Assembly (NCBI GenBank): GCA_033239525.1
Contig: BSYO01000036.1
Location: 1,882,126 to 1,946,125 of the forward strand
DNA: 64,000 bases
Direction of reading: 5' to 3'
Source: Nepenthes gracilis
Lineage: Eukaryota; Streptophyta; Magnoliopsida; Caryophyllales; Nepenthaceae
Part shown: positions 37,675 through 49,890 of the stretch, in pieces
How positions within the stretch are numbered: the first letter of the stretch is position 1
How the letters are laid out: every line of letters starts with the position of its first letter
Notes under the pieces: model-generated
What the model was told of the DNA's origin: nothing
Database searches by the model: none
The model's input: the letters and a program-made list of their open reading frames with translations, nothing else
Position numbers and translations under genes: made by a program

Positions 37675-40600
37675 TCTTGAAGAAAGAGAGAAGACAGGGG
37701 ATTTAGACGGCCACTGAAACGAATCGCTTCCTCATCAGTACAGAGATTGTTATCCGTGAAGCGAAAACTGAATTGTCCTTAGCTCATGGTTTTGTGGATT
37801 GAGGGCATCCCTTCCTCCCAAACGAAGAAGAATCGTTTTCTTAATTTAAATCATCGGATATAAAATTTAATAATTATATATTTTAAATAATTAAATTTAA
37901 AATTAAATAATCATAAAAAAATATTAATTAATTATAGTTATGTATACTATGTAAGCAGAGAAGAAATTAAAATTAAATTTTTTCTTATCTTTAAATAAAG
38001 TTTTTTTTAACTATAGTCTAATCTAATAAAAATTACTAGTCTTATAAATAAAATAAAACTAAAATTTTAATTTCTAGCTACATTATAAAATATTAATTTT
38101 TTTATTATTTTTTGTTATAGGTGCAAATAACCATGTAACATTTTATATTTTTAATTTTATTTGTTTATCTGTTATTTCAATTTAATTATTGTGCAGTTAA
38201 TTTTATGACCCTTTAATGTAAATACTTTAGAGTTAATATAATATAATTTAATATATATAATTTTAACTTATTTTATTTGTTTAATATTATCATAAATTAT
38301 TACATTTAAAAATAAAATTTTATAGCTTATTTTTATCAATTTTGACTCTCTTTAAAAAGATCGCTTTTATATAAAAGTAAAATTAGAATTAATTTTAAGT
38401 AAATGTTATTATTAAAATAAATTTAATTGTAAATTTGTTAATTCTAATATAAATTTATTAAAATAAGTGTAAATTTATTATCTCTATAAACATCTTAATT
38501 TTTTATTATGTATTTTCTCTATAATTTGTGGGCTTTAGCCCAAATTAACTGAGCTGACCCACAAGCCGATCCAAGCCGCCAAGTGAGCCGAACCGAGCAG
38601 AAAACCGGCTTCAATGAGCCGTTTTTCAGCCGCTAGGGTTTCCACTTCGTTTCGTCTTCTTCGATCGATTTATAACCTTGGTGTTTAACTCGATTAATTG
38701 TTAAATATTAGTAGTTAATTAAGTGGTGATAACTCTCCATTAAGTTAATTAATTAATTCTCAGTAGGTTTGAGTACAAAGCGGTTTGGTTGTGAGGAAGT
38801 GATAGTTTCGCTTATAAATTGAGTATTAACTTTATCTTGGCCTGACCCAACTCAAACATTACACCATCTAAAGGAGTGAAGAAGTGTCCAGAAGTACGGA
38901 GCCCATCCGAATCCAAAGTTCAAAAACAGAGCACGTAAAATGGTTAGAGGTATAAAGTCGATTCTAAATTTTACTTTAGTGGTTGTTTTAGCAACATTAA
39001 TGTCTAACATAATTATCATGTCTTTTTTTTTTTTTTTGATAAGTAAAATACATTAATAATATAATTATCATGTCATTTATTTTTAAAATATAATAAGATA
39101 TTATTGGTATTTTTTTTATAATAGGTTAAATTGAATAAATCATTTTCAGATTAATAAATTTGAAAACATAAATTATGTAAATTATTCAAATTAAATCAAC
39201 TAGTATATTGATAATATTTCTTCTTTGATATTTAATATAATTTAAAATTTAATAAACTATACAATCTTTTATTTAAAAAATAATCATATTTATTTAACAG
39301 TATGAGAGTTTTCAAATGGGTCTAATTTCTCTCTCTCGTTCTCTTATTAGCGTCTTCCTCCCCATACCTGGTTTCGACTCATCGGAAGATTTCATCTCAA
39401 TTTCATTGTTGGATCTCCCGTAAAAAGGTGCTATCTCGAACCCTAATCTTGCACTTTCTTTTACACACAAATTCCTTATCTTTTTTACTTCTTGTCTTAA
39501 ATTCGGCGTCTTCATTTTCCATTTTATTTTCTTTGTGGACTTTGGTGGCTTGTTTCTTTGTATTGATATCAAGATTTAACCATGGATTCTTGTTCTTGTT
39601 GGATTTATTTTTAGGCTCTCATTGGCGTTTTGCCCGTCGTTTCAACTTCATATTTGTGAATGTATTGTTTAATGGTTCTCAGATCCATGTGTTATTGTTC
39701 TGTTGTGAAAATTTGCAGTTTCATTGAACTTGTTTAATCGTAGCAGAAAATTATGCAAATACAGATTCAATCAGTGCCGGATTTGTCACCCTTTTTTTTC
39801 TGGGGAAATGGATTTTTACTATTCTGAGTTTAAATTTACTGTATCACCAGATATCATGGTGGTTTTATCCTCAGAAGTGCCGTCCCGAAAACTCCGGTTA
39901 GTTGGGTATAGTACATTTTCATCGGTTGATATATTCAAAGAATTAGTAATTTCTCAAAAAAAAAAAAAAAATCCTTTGGTTGAGGAAGAAATTTTTTCTT
40001 CATTAATAATGTCCATCGTTTTGTACAATGAAATATTGTCCTGCAAGATGTTTGCTGTTCTATCCAACAGAGCCAAAATGTTTGAAGAAGAATTTTCATA
40101 ATGGAACATGCTCAATCTTATACAATCAGGCTTTCTATTTGTACATGATTTTAGCTACAATTCAAGAAATGTAAGTTCTGTGAAGCAGCTAAATCTAGTA
40201 GAAATAGTTAACTAATGGCTTGGTTAAGGTTCGCATAAGCTGCCTAACTGTGTGCTTCTACTAGCTGGAAGTTGTTAAAATGAATCGTTTTCAAATTAAA
40301 TCTATTCTGATTCTCTGTAAAGATGATTTCTACAAAGTTTACTGCAAGCAGTGAATCGGACATATTATTAATCTTGAACACACTTAGTGAATTATCCCAA
40401 TATATGCGGGCGGTGGATATATTTTACCGTGAAAACATATAACTAATAATAATGGTGGATGCATGAAATAAGTGAGTCTTACTAATCTAAAGTGCCCATG
40501 TACATATTTGTGATCTTTTGATTTTGTTTTTCAATATGTAAGCACTTTGTGGTTTTCCTGAGTTCCTCTTTGGTGAATTGTTCAGTCTTACAAGTGGAGC

Positions 40601-40762
40601 TTGGAGCAGTTGGATAACAACAAACAAGTGGGAGGCCAATATACGTGAAGGAAGACCAAGCGGGCTAGTCAGAACTGTTGCTAAGACTAGTAGGTATAAA
40701 GTACCCAGTTTGGTTATTTAATTATTGAATATGAATACTCATTTTCTTCTTGGTTTTTAGCA
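37675..40762. other. Intergenic region between the CFM3-like and NRPD7-like genes (left part)
   Basis: AT-rich to about 38520. A less AT-rich patch at 38560-38690 contains a 24-residue open frame starting at 38614 (Arg/Ser-rich, transit-peptide-like) that I cannot connect to other exons. A CT-rich leader-like block at 39325-39420 ending in AAAAAG|GTGCTA could be the first exon of a transcript. Splice-like junctions near 39719 and 40586-40692 suggest non-coding or 5'-UTR exons. None of this supports a protein by itself. Confidence 0.4.
39009..39074. repeat. Tiny retroposon scar with 14-bp target duplication
   Basis: ATAATTATCATGTC occurs at 39009-39022 and again at 39061-39074. It flanks a 38-bp insert made of a T-run followed by GATAAGTAAAATACATTAAT. 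On the minus strand the insert is a short 3' end plus poly(A), as expected from a heavily 5'-truncated SINE/LINE product inserted by target-primed reverse transcription. Confidence 0.75.
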
Positions 40763-40768
40763 TTCACC

Positions 40769-42717
40769 TGCTATCACGAACCTGAACCAAATCAAATCCT
40801 AATACTTCGCAATAATTAAAACTACAAATAAAATCCCAACTATAACACCCAAATCAAAACCCAAATCTAGGCATGACCTGAGAAATATCCATATGGCCTT
40901 GACATTAACAATAATAATAGACAAGAATACTAATTGTTCATAGGACATTGCCAGACTACTTATCTGGGCAAATAATTAATCATGATTTGCTCGAAAATCC
41001 ATAAGAAAAAGGTGACAATGATATTACAAACAACTCACATATCCATCACAAACCATATGCTACAAATATCCAAGTAATTGAATAATCCGAACACTGGCCA
41101 ACAATACAACAAACTATCATCGTTCTATCCACCACCCAAATGATACCAAAAATATATCGAATACGAATATAAAGCTGATATTCACCAAATATAAACGAGA
41201 CTTTAATCAAATCTACGTCCGAGCTCCCTGCAATGTACTCATGGCCCACTAATTTGAAGGAGTAAGAAACAATGAAAACGTGAAATGAAAGTTCAATAAG
41301 TATCAGTATATAATATATAACAAACCAATGTGTCCATAAATAGAACTAAGAGAGTTAAAATGTATACGAAAACCCATAAAAATCAAAGTCCAAATGTCCG
41401 CTATATCATATCAACGAAAATCTGACTATGGTCTTGTATTCAAATGCATATTCGAAAACGAAAGCCAAGAGGTCCAAATGTACGAAACCAACTGAATCCT
41501 AATTGCGAGTGAAACCTGTAGATATTAATCGAAATTTCAAGTATTCAAATTTATACACGTAAAACATGTCGAAAATCTAAAATATGTACAAATTGGAGAA
41601 CCATAGACTGAAGGACTGACTTTGATGAAAGATTACTCCTAATCCTGGTAACCTTAGGTCATCTCACTACTATTTAACCCACAGGCAAGACCGTCTACAT
41701 ACTTTCTCCTATAGACGGGGACGAAATCACTATTTTTTACCACTCGTGGAATGGCACACTCTTCAAATTTATCTGAATATATTAAGACGTCAAAATATAC
41801 TAGTTCCGTTTAATTTTTTATGATAGTTCTCATATAAATATAAATATAAATTGGGGGGGTTTCTATATCACAAGTCTAAAGCTTTTCCGTCATAGAAAAG
41901 GTACAAAGTTTCCACTCGGGAAAAACAAATATAAAGCTTTCTATAATGGGAAAAAGTATACATATCAAATCAAATAACGAAGATAAAGTCCAACCTGAAG
42001 CACAATGCATGGATATCACATATATGGCTCATATACAAGTTTTCATGACTTTTTCTTTACAAACATATTTTTACATAAACCAAATATATCAAAATATTTA
42101 CCAATTTTTCACAAAATGAACAAAATTCCCAAATAACAACAAAATGGAAGTAAAATATCAAAATAACCGGTAAAAGTGATATGCATGCACAAGGAAGTCA
42201 AATAGGATAAGTAAAATGACATGCATGTACATTAAATTCACCAAATGCAAGTAAAACTAATTAGAAATGAAAATTGAATAAGAATAGGACATAGGATTAT
42301 TTGCCTCAACCTTTAATTTAATAAATCTGACTAAAAGATACTTCGAAATCTTCCTTCTTCCCTTTCTCTCTCTTCCTTTCCTTCCTCTTTCTCTCTCCTT
42401 CTCATTCTTCCCATGTGAAATGAGAGAAAACAATGCACACAGTCCTTATATAGCTGAATTGGCACACTAGAGCACGTCGGGCTTGTGTCAGCGCCACACC
42501 TAACCCTATCGGCGCACAAGCACAGCCTCGGGCGCACCTCGAGCGCGACCACTTTGGAATCTATGTTCGAGCGCTGCCTTAGGCACTCTTCGTGCACCAA
42601 ACCTGTTTCCTTGCTTTGATTTTCCTTCAAATTCACATAACACAAATATTTCTAATATACTCAAAATAAACCCAAAATAAATTTATAATACCAAATTAAT
42701 TGGATGGGAACCGAGCA
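40769..42717 (-). mobile_element. Ty3/Gypsy solo LTR
   Basis: A 1949-bp segment with TG...CA ends and no internal region. It is related in order and content to the Gypsy LTR at 56153-58062: a CACGAACC/CATGACCC-like start, a central GACCTTAGG..CATCT block with a TATATTAAGAC phrase, and a 3' part with CT-rich and GAGCGC words. TTCACC precedes it (40763-40768) and also follows it one base after the CA (42719-42724), fitting a target duplication with a 1-bp slip. The minus strand is the sense orientation, by analogy with the other copy. Confidence 0.75.
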
Positions 42718-42948
42718 TTTCACCTGTTTAGATTGACCCTTCATAACATAACTAGCGTGGAATTTAATTGCTGTAAATGACACTTCACTATTGCAATCAG
42801 CTGCTGCTGTTGCATCAAGAAGAATGTTGCCTATTGATGTGTCAGATTCAGGATGTAATTACGGGAAGTTGTTTAAGTTGGTACTGTGATGTGTAATAAT
42901 ACAATTGATTAGAGTGTTAGGAAATCGTTTAGAAAAAAAAGGGTGAAG

Positions 42949-43238
42949 CATGGATGAAAATATTGGCTGATATGTCGATATTTAGATCTCCAGATATCGA
43001 TATTTTTTTATACCGCAATAATTTTATGATTTGTCATTGTATCGGTAATATATTAGCTTGTATTCATAATATCGGCTAATGTATCGATATTTGGCTGATA
43101 TATTGGCTGATTTATCTGATATTTGCTTGTCAATTTACGGTTTTGTTCGATATATCAAAAATCGATATGCATTGTTTGAAATATTTGAAACCAATAACTA
43201 CAATCAATACTATACAAATACTGATATTTTCATTCATA
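42949..43238. repeat. ATATCGG-type dispersed repeat with inverted ends
   Basis: It starts CATGGATGAAAATATTGG and ends ATATTTTCATTCAT, so the first and last 14 bases are inverted repeats with one mismatch. The interior is built from variants of TATCGGCTGATA, TATCGATA and similar palindromic words. About 290 bp, with no coding capacity, so the organisation resembles a MITE. Confidence 0.7.
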
Positions 43239-43793
43239 TTATTAAGAGAGCTTGTGGGTGCAGAACTATGTAATCTCATGAACGGGAAAGTTATGCTACT
43301 TTCGGCAGGAGAGTACATTTTTATTGTTATCTAAGACTAGCACATTATCTTGCCGAGTAAATTTCTGTTTAATTTAACCAGTAATTGCAAGCATACCATC
43401 TTGTGACTTGGCAGTCTTATTTTCCTAATGATTTTACAGACAGATTATGGAATTCTTTCTTACGAACATTTCCACGTATTAGTGAATTGGGTTCGTGCAG
43501 AAAAGTATTGTAGTACAGTTCATCTTCCCTTTTTTTTTATCAGAAACTATGTAAATGATGTGATTGTTTAAGATCAGTGCCTCTCTTTTCATACTTTTGT
43601 TTTTATATAATTTTTGAATCAGACCTCTATGTTCTGTATTATGCTAGTTTTATATATTTTTATATATACTCATCGGGACAGAGGACTTCATGCTTTACGA
43701 GCTGCATCAGAAACATAAACTGTTTATTCGTGGTTCTGAAACCTATATTGGCTTCAAGCTGTGAACCAGATTCCGCTTGAAAGCATGGTCAAT

Positions 43794-43966
43794 ATGGATG
43801 AAAATATTAGAAGCATTATTGGTCGTGGTCATATTATTATTAGACATATCAGATAAAATGTATCGATATTAAATTATAGTATTGAAAAATATCAGTATTG
43901 AGAGGCCCAATACTAATACATATTGACCTATATTTATAAATATCGGCTGATATTTACATCTGCGAT
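43794..43966. repeat. ATATCGG-type dispersed repeat, short copy
   Basis: It starts ATGGATGAAAATATTAG and contains TGTATCGATATTAAA, GAGAGGCCCAATACTAATAC and AATATCGGCTGATATT. It is shorter than the 290-bp copies and its right end is degenerate. Confidence 0.6.
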
Positions 43967-44049
43967 GGTCAATCTTCAAGGATTGTAGCTGTTATTCTTA
44001 TGTTTACTGAATCAAATTTGGGAAAACATGGTCGAGTTGAATATTATCC

Positions 44050-44400
44050 TTGTTATAGATGTAGGGATGGAAATGAGTCAAGTCAAACGAGTCAATTATC
44101 ACATTGCTTACGCTTGACTCGTTAATTTAGGTGCTTAAAATAGGCTCAAACTTAATTTGTTAAACCTTACTAACAAGCTCAAAACAAGATGAAACTGAGT
44201 TTCAAATGAGCTATCAAAAGAAGAGCTTAAGCATCCCGGTTTATGATATTAACATATATGGAGTAGTATCTTGCTTAAGCTAGGCTTGCTAACCAAATGA
44301 GCCTTAAGATGATCTTAGGGTCGTCTCATTTTAATATTGAGTAAGGCTCAAACAGGCCTTAACGAACCAAACCTAGCAAGCTTTTGATTGTTAATTTTGC
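44050..44400. repeat. Degenerate GACTCG/AAGCTC-type repeat
   Basis: A run rich in CGAGTCAA, TTGACTCG and AGGCTCAAAC words, a type often seen as old dispersed repeats in plants. It is similar in flavour to 21720-21990. No termini are visible. Confidence 0.3.
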
Positions 44401-44631
44401 CTTCTAGAGGAAACAAAACACCCGTTTACTAACTTTCTCCAGTACTCTTGTACTATGCCAGGCATTTGCTTTCTTGCAGTTCTCCCAACACATCCATATT
44501 CAACAAATGGGCGAAACGAACAAGAAAGGACAACCTATTTTAAAATATGGAAAAATGCTAAACAAAAAGAGAGCTTCTTCTCATAGGAGCCAAATAAGTT
44601 ATTCATCTTTGTGCTTTTAATTTGTATCTTA

Positions 44632-44916
44632 GATGCAAATATCAGTCGATATGTATCAGTATTGGGAGCTCCCGATACAATATTTTTTGATAGTGTAATA
44701 ATATTACGATATGTTACTATATCAATAATATATTGTGATATATCAACTGATATTTAAAATATTGATTGATACTGTAAATATTAATATAATGGCTGATATG
44801 GCCTGCCACTTATGATTATGAGAAATTTATTTTCTTTTAATATAGCTAATATCGACACAATTTGTTCAATACTTATATTGCTCCAGCCAATACCGAAAGT
44901 AATATCTTTATCCATG
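44632..44916. repeat. ATATCGG-type dispersed repeat
   Basis: About 285 bp: it starts GATGCAAATATCAGTCGATA and ends AATATCTTTATCCATGG. Like the copies at 34879 and 54076 it has TTACGATATGTTACTATATC and the phrase TTATGATTATGAGAAATTT. These shared internal blocks show a real family rather than chance AT-rich sequence. Confidence 0.65.
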
Positions 44917-45326
44917 GCTTGTATAAAAAAGAATTGATGTTTAATTGCTTTTCTTTTTACATAGCAATAACTTAAGTGATCCTATGCCTTTCTTGATATC
45001 GAAATACAATAAGTTATTCTTGATGATTATGCATAATCTTATTTTCAAAAGGCTTATATATATAATGCCAAATTTCATTCAGATGGACCTTGCTGCTTGA
45101 TAGATGTCAGCGCACATCAGATTTTACAAAGCTAAGATCAGATCATCTCGGGGTGAAATGTTCTCAGGATGAACTCATAATAGAGGACAACAAACCACCA
45201 TACTTCGAAATTTTCCCATAAACATACTTACCAATCTAATATACTGGGCTATCCTCCCGAGTTGTTGAATGCTGTTTTCTTGGTCGTGTTAGAAGATTGA
45301 AAATCTGCTCCCCGCTATATTCCCAG

Positions 45327-45490
45327 GTTAGATTCTTCTATCACCTAAGTCGAAAAGCTCGTAGCTTCTCTATGTTCTAAAATATCTTGTCATGTTGATT
45401 GCTAATGAAATCACAGTTTTTAGTTGTCATATTGTTCTTCATCAACCATGTTTATGGTTATTCCCTGTTTTTTTGCCTGTTTGCATGCAG
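45327..45490 (+). other. Probable 5'-UTR intron of the NRPD7-like gene
   Basis: CCCAG|GTTAGA at the left and TTGCATGCAG|TCAAGCAAC at the right, ten bases before the start codon at 45500. Leader introns are common in plant genes. This one is inferred only from its splice-site sequences. Confidence 0.45.
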
Positions 45491-45499
45491 TCAAGCAAC

Positions 45500-46071
45500 A
45501 TGTTCTACGAAGTGGATATGCTTTTGCACGTGGGAATCCCCACCGATGATCTTGATGAGAATGAAACGGTTTCTCAAAGATTCATCATAACCCGCTTGCT
45601 AAAGAGCTTGTTATGCATCAAAAGCACCAAAGATATGGGTTATTTTCTTGCCATAACAAGTCTGAAATACATAAGCAAAGGGAAGAAGCACACAATTCAT
45701 GGAAAGGCATTCCGTTCACCGTTGCCTGCACTTGTCGGACCTTCATGCCGTGTCCGGGAGAGATCATGAATGGAGTTGTTTACAGAGTGCACAGCCTTGG
45801 TGTGTTCTTGAGATGCGGACCCGTTGGGCTTATTTACCTTGCTGCTCGGAAAATGGCAGATTATCGATACCATCCTTTGAAAAATCCCGTTTTCTTGAAT
45901 CCCGGACTCTCGAGGATTGAGGTTGGCGTCGTGGTTCGATTCGCGGTGTTTGCGGTTCGATGGGTGGAGCAACGGGAGGATCACAGCCGGGAATTCATGG
46001 TTTTAGCGAGTTTGGAAGGCGATTGCCTCGGGCCAGTGTCCCTAACCGGCACCGATGAACTTGACTTGTAA
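45500..46071 (+). pseudogene. NRPD7: RNA polymerase IV subunit 7 (NRPD7)-like gene with a frameshift
   Basis: Rpb7-family subunit; in plants NRPD7 belongs to polymerase IV of the RNA-directed DNA methylation pathway. The frame from 45500 reads MFYEVDMLLHVGIP then RFIITRLLKSL and TKDMGYFLAITSLKYI, the N-terminal RNP-like domain. Near 45707 the similarity jumps to the next frame: IPFTVACTCRTF, PGEIMNGVVYRVHSLGVFLR, IEVGVVVRFAVFAVRW, then EFMVLASLEGDCLGP to the stop at 46069-46071. The second part is the S1-like OB domain. Together they would give about 190 aa, the usual size. A single missing base in the AAGGCATT stretch explains the jump; no small intron can repair it. It is either a pseudogene, a young null allele or an assembly error. 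Conservation on both sides is good, so decay, if real, is recent. Confidence 0.8.
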
Positions 46072-47903
46072 AGGCTTACATGTATATGTATATATAAGGA
46101 AATTCCATTTCAGTTCTAAAGTAAAGGCCCTGAGTTTTACTTGTTTAGAGCAATGGGTTAGAGAAGAAGAGGAATTGTAAAAGCAAAAGATGTTGTTTTT
46201 CTTGTTTTCATTTTGTTTTATATGTTTTGTAAAACATTTTCTGTATCTTAATATCTACATGCATGTTATGGCTTCATTAATAATTGGATCGGCCCTATCA
46301 TCTATAATTCGAGCTCATCAAAGAGCAAGTTAATGTTCTTGTGAATTGTTACTAATATCAGGTTTGTAAGTTGTAATTTTAAATCCTAATGTTTATTGTG
46401 CTCTGCTGTTACATTCTTAAAATAAATTATTATTATTCTTGACAGTTGATTGATAAATTATTATATATTTATATATTATGTGAATGTTTTAAAATGGATG
46501 AAAATGATTATATTACTTAGATATTTTAATATTACAGATTTTATATGTTATATTTTTATAAATTTAATGTTAAATATTATAATATTTAAAAATTAATCAA
46601 CCCATGTAATGGAATTGGTTAGTTGATTTAACATCAAGGTGACCCTTGAACAACTTAAGGGGACTTATGGCTGAAATCAACACTCTTGTATTGAGTACAT
46701 CTCATATGATTCAGCATGAACAAGTAATTTATAAGACTAAATACTCATGTAAAATTATTAACAATGCAAAATACAGATGGCTCAGTATATAATATTTTTA
46801 TATCAAGATGTTTAAAAATAATATGCTTTTACATTATATAGATATATTAAGTGCGATTCAAATTCGTTTTGGATGACTTACTTATCTGAAGAGCAGACTT
46901 TAAAAATTTATAGTACAACTTTATTTAAATTTTGAATAAAGATTATTAGTAATAACAAAGGGACATGATTAGGTAAATCTCATCCACAGGGGGTCGAGTA
47001 GTGAAGCCTTTTGAGGTAAGAATCTGTTGTGAATTTTGTATAATTATAAAAATCGATTTGTGGCAGTTTCTCTTTTAATCCTAAATTTAAAATAGTAATT
47101 TTTTTTCTTTGCTGAAGATTTTGAATTTTAAGGTTTTTTCACATAAATTTAATTTTTTATTATACAATGAATTATTATTTACTATTATTAATCTCATAAA
47201 TTGCTAATAAAATGCTATTTTTATAAGTTAAATTCATAATATTTAAACTAAATATTATATAAATGATATTAATATAATTATATACAATAATTTTATATCC
47301 TACATATAGATATAAAGGTGGGTCTCTTGTAATTTTCTTAATTTCTTAAAATTTCTTTCTATATATAAAAAATAATTATATAAAATTTATTAAAAAAATT
47401 TATACTAGTAGATGGATTTTTACAAAAATATCAACTTTTTGTTGAGAAAATTTCAACCAAAAAAATTATAAAATAAAATAAAAAAATTGGGATCAATGCC
47501 ATCCTCTCATACACCTCCTTTATTTGCAGTCAAAAATAAAAATATTAATTAATATATTATTAATATAAGACTATTTGATATCGATATTTTTAAATATCAT
47601 AATAAAAACGTAATATATTATTGTAAAGACTATATTATAATATATTAATTAATATTTTAAATATTTATTGATATATTCTATATTTGGTCAATTTATTTTA
47701 ATATGATAATTATTATTAGTATTTTAATGGGAAAATGGAACCATTGGAAAGAGTCAATTACTAGTCTTTCTACCTTTATTTTAAGATAAGAAATCTATAT
47801 TAAATCTATTTTTTTTATAATTATGTTGATAAAAATACTTTTTATACTATTATTTTTATGAATTTTATTCTAAATTTGTTGATTTTGATTAATATAGGCT
47901 CAA

Positions 47904-47942
<39 letters not shown>

Positions 47943-49600
47943 CGGTATATAAATATTTATAATTGATAAACCGAATAGATTTAGACAATGTTTGATCACC
48001 CAAGCTAAAACCATAATCATCTCATCTATATATAAATCAAATTAGGTCAGCTCGTAATTTTTTTAGTTTTAATAAATATTTTTAAAAATTTATATTTACA
48101 TTAAAAGAAATATCCTAAAATATATAGTATTTAAAAATTATAATATTTATAATAAAATAAGCAAGTGTATATTTTAATAAAAAATCTTTAAATAAAAAAT
48201 ATTAATTACATACAAATATAATATATTAAATAATTATTTTTAACTTAATATTTATTTAAAATAAAAAAAATATATTTATAAAAAATTATAATCTGAGATA
48301 ATCTGTATATGTCCATAATATTTTTAATCCTATCTAATATTAAATATATAAATATATAATTATTATTTTATTTGATTTAATACAATTTACCTAATTTAAT
48401 CATAATATTTAGTAAAATGGGTATAAAATTTTGACCATTAAGTATCACCACATTGTGAAAATTAATCTTTGAGTAATTATATCCGTCTCTCTAAATAAAT
48501 ATTTAAATATCATATTAAATCATCTAAAATTTTATTAAATTATATAAAATTTAGACTTTATAAATAAAATAATTCATCTTAAATGATAATGTCTATTTAA
48601 CATTGATGACATCAGATTTATTTTGTCTCCTCTGCTCTTTTTTCCTTTGGCTCATTTTTTTTTTTTAAAAAAAAGTTGTTAAATAATATGATATAAAATT
48701 CAACCACTAATAAACAAGTTAAAAAAACATATTTAAATATCTCTAAAAAATTATTTAGTTAATATAGACATCTAATGTATCATATAAACCATAATTGATA
48801 TTCAAATTTAAAATAATAATATAAATATTCTAATTTAAACATTTTAGAAAAACACTATAATACAAAAACTCTTTCTAATGCATCTCTAAACCTAGTAGAT
48901 GCAAGACTGTCACGGGTAAAATTACGGATCCAAAGTTATGATCCGATTCTTTGTGATGGGTATGATCCGATTTGGCTCTTGAAGCAACATTAAAAACTTC
49001 ATCAGAACAAAAATAAAAAAATTCAATTTTTACCCACAAAAAAATTCAATCAAGCATTCAATATTCTGCTTAAAATATTATCATTCCCTGTTTGCCACAG
49101 ACTGTATAGATTGTTCCTCAATCAGCCAAGTCAACAATAAAAATGAATCCATTTTAGTCATTTTATTCGATTTAATATAATATTTTTTAAAAAAATTCAC
49201 ATAATTTTAAGTTTATTTTATCACGATCACTCCGACCTGCCAAAAATGGTTCGATGTTTCATATAATATCAAACCAAAATGAGATTTTACTGAATACGGT
49301 TTTATCTTGTATTATACAAGAAACTGTTTTTACGTGCTAAACCGATAACTATTATGTCACTCAGTGACAACTCTATCGTTGTTTGGTTGGATTGAATTAC
49401 AATTCTATTACAAACTCATTCCAAGCGAACTATATTTCCTTTATCGGGTTGAAATTCCGATGGCAGAACAGCGTTTCGAGAGTCAAATTTAACAGAGATG
49501 GAAGAATAACCAGTGCCCAGAAATAACAAAAGGAGAAGAATACAAATTGTCACTTGGGGATTCCATCACAGGAAGTTGCATTAAGCAAATGCCACTTTAT
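46072..49600. other. AT-rich intergenic region
   Basis: No gene recognised. Mostly A/T runs, a (TA)16 microsatellite at 47909-47940 and a weak ATATCGATATTT patch near 47575. The short conserved-looking patch at 49375-49440 (GTTTGGTTGGATTGAATTAC..) resembles one end of a small DNA transposon but has no partner that I found. Confidence 0.55.
47909..47940. repeat. (TA)16 microsatellite
   Basis: Uninterrupted TA repeat within a longer AT-rich tract. Confidence 0.95.
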
Positions 49601-49655
49601 TCACTGTATAATGTTTTTACAAAGTTGATATAGTAAGAAAAATTAAACTGATAAT

Positions 49656-49679
49656 GAAGAAGAAGAAGAAGAAGAAGAA
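49656..49679. repeat. (GAA)8 microsatellite in the MRS2 3' region
   Basis: Eight GAA units about 210 bp beyond the stop codon of the MRS2-type gene, so probably transcribed as a UUC run in its 3' UTR. Confidence 0.9.
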
Positions 49680-49890
49680 TTATGGGTGAAATTTAGGAAG
49701 CAAAAGGGGAAAATAAAGAAGCTTTTGGCAAATATCTCAACTTAAGATATACAGTTGGAAGTGTCGTCATTGCTGTCGAATATGAAGCGGTGACAGCTTT
49801 GGTAGTCCTCAATCTGAGATAACCCGACAGGCAGTTGAGCTTTCCGACAGCGACAACTGATACATCCCAGCTGAGTATGATTCGAGTCCA

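Noticed and set aside
39724..40101. 125-codon open frame
   Set aside because: Contains a poly(A)-encoded lysine run and no recognisable domain; probably non-coding.
42331..42645. 104-codon open frame on the - strand
   Set aside because: Inside the Gypsy solo LTR, arising from CT-rich and GC-rich blocks; no family match.
45392..45499. Upstream in-frame extension of the NRPD7-like frame
   Set aside because: The ten bases before the ATG at 45500 follow a good splice acceptor, so the extension is leader intron rather than protein.
49375..49440. Transposon-end-like phrase GTTTGGTTGGATTG..
   Set aside because: No inverted partner or target duplication was found nearby.
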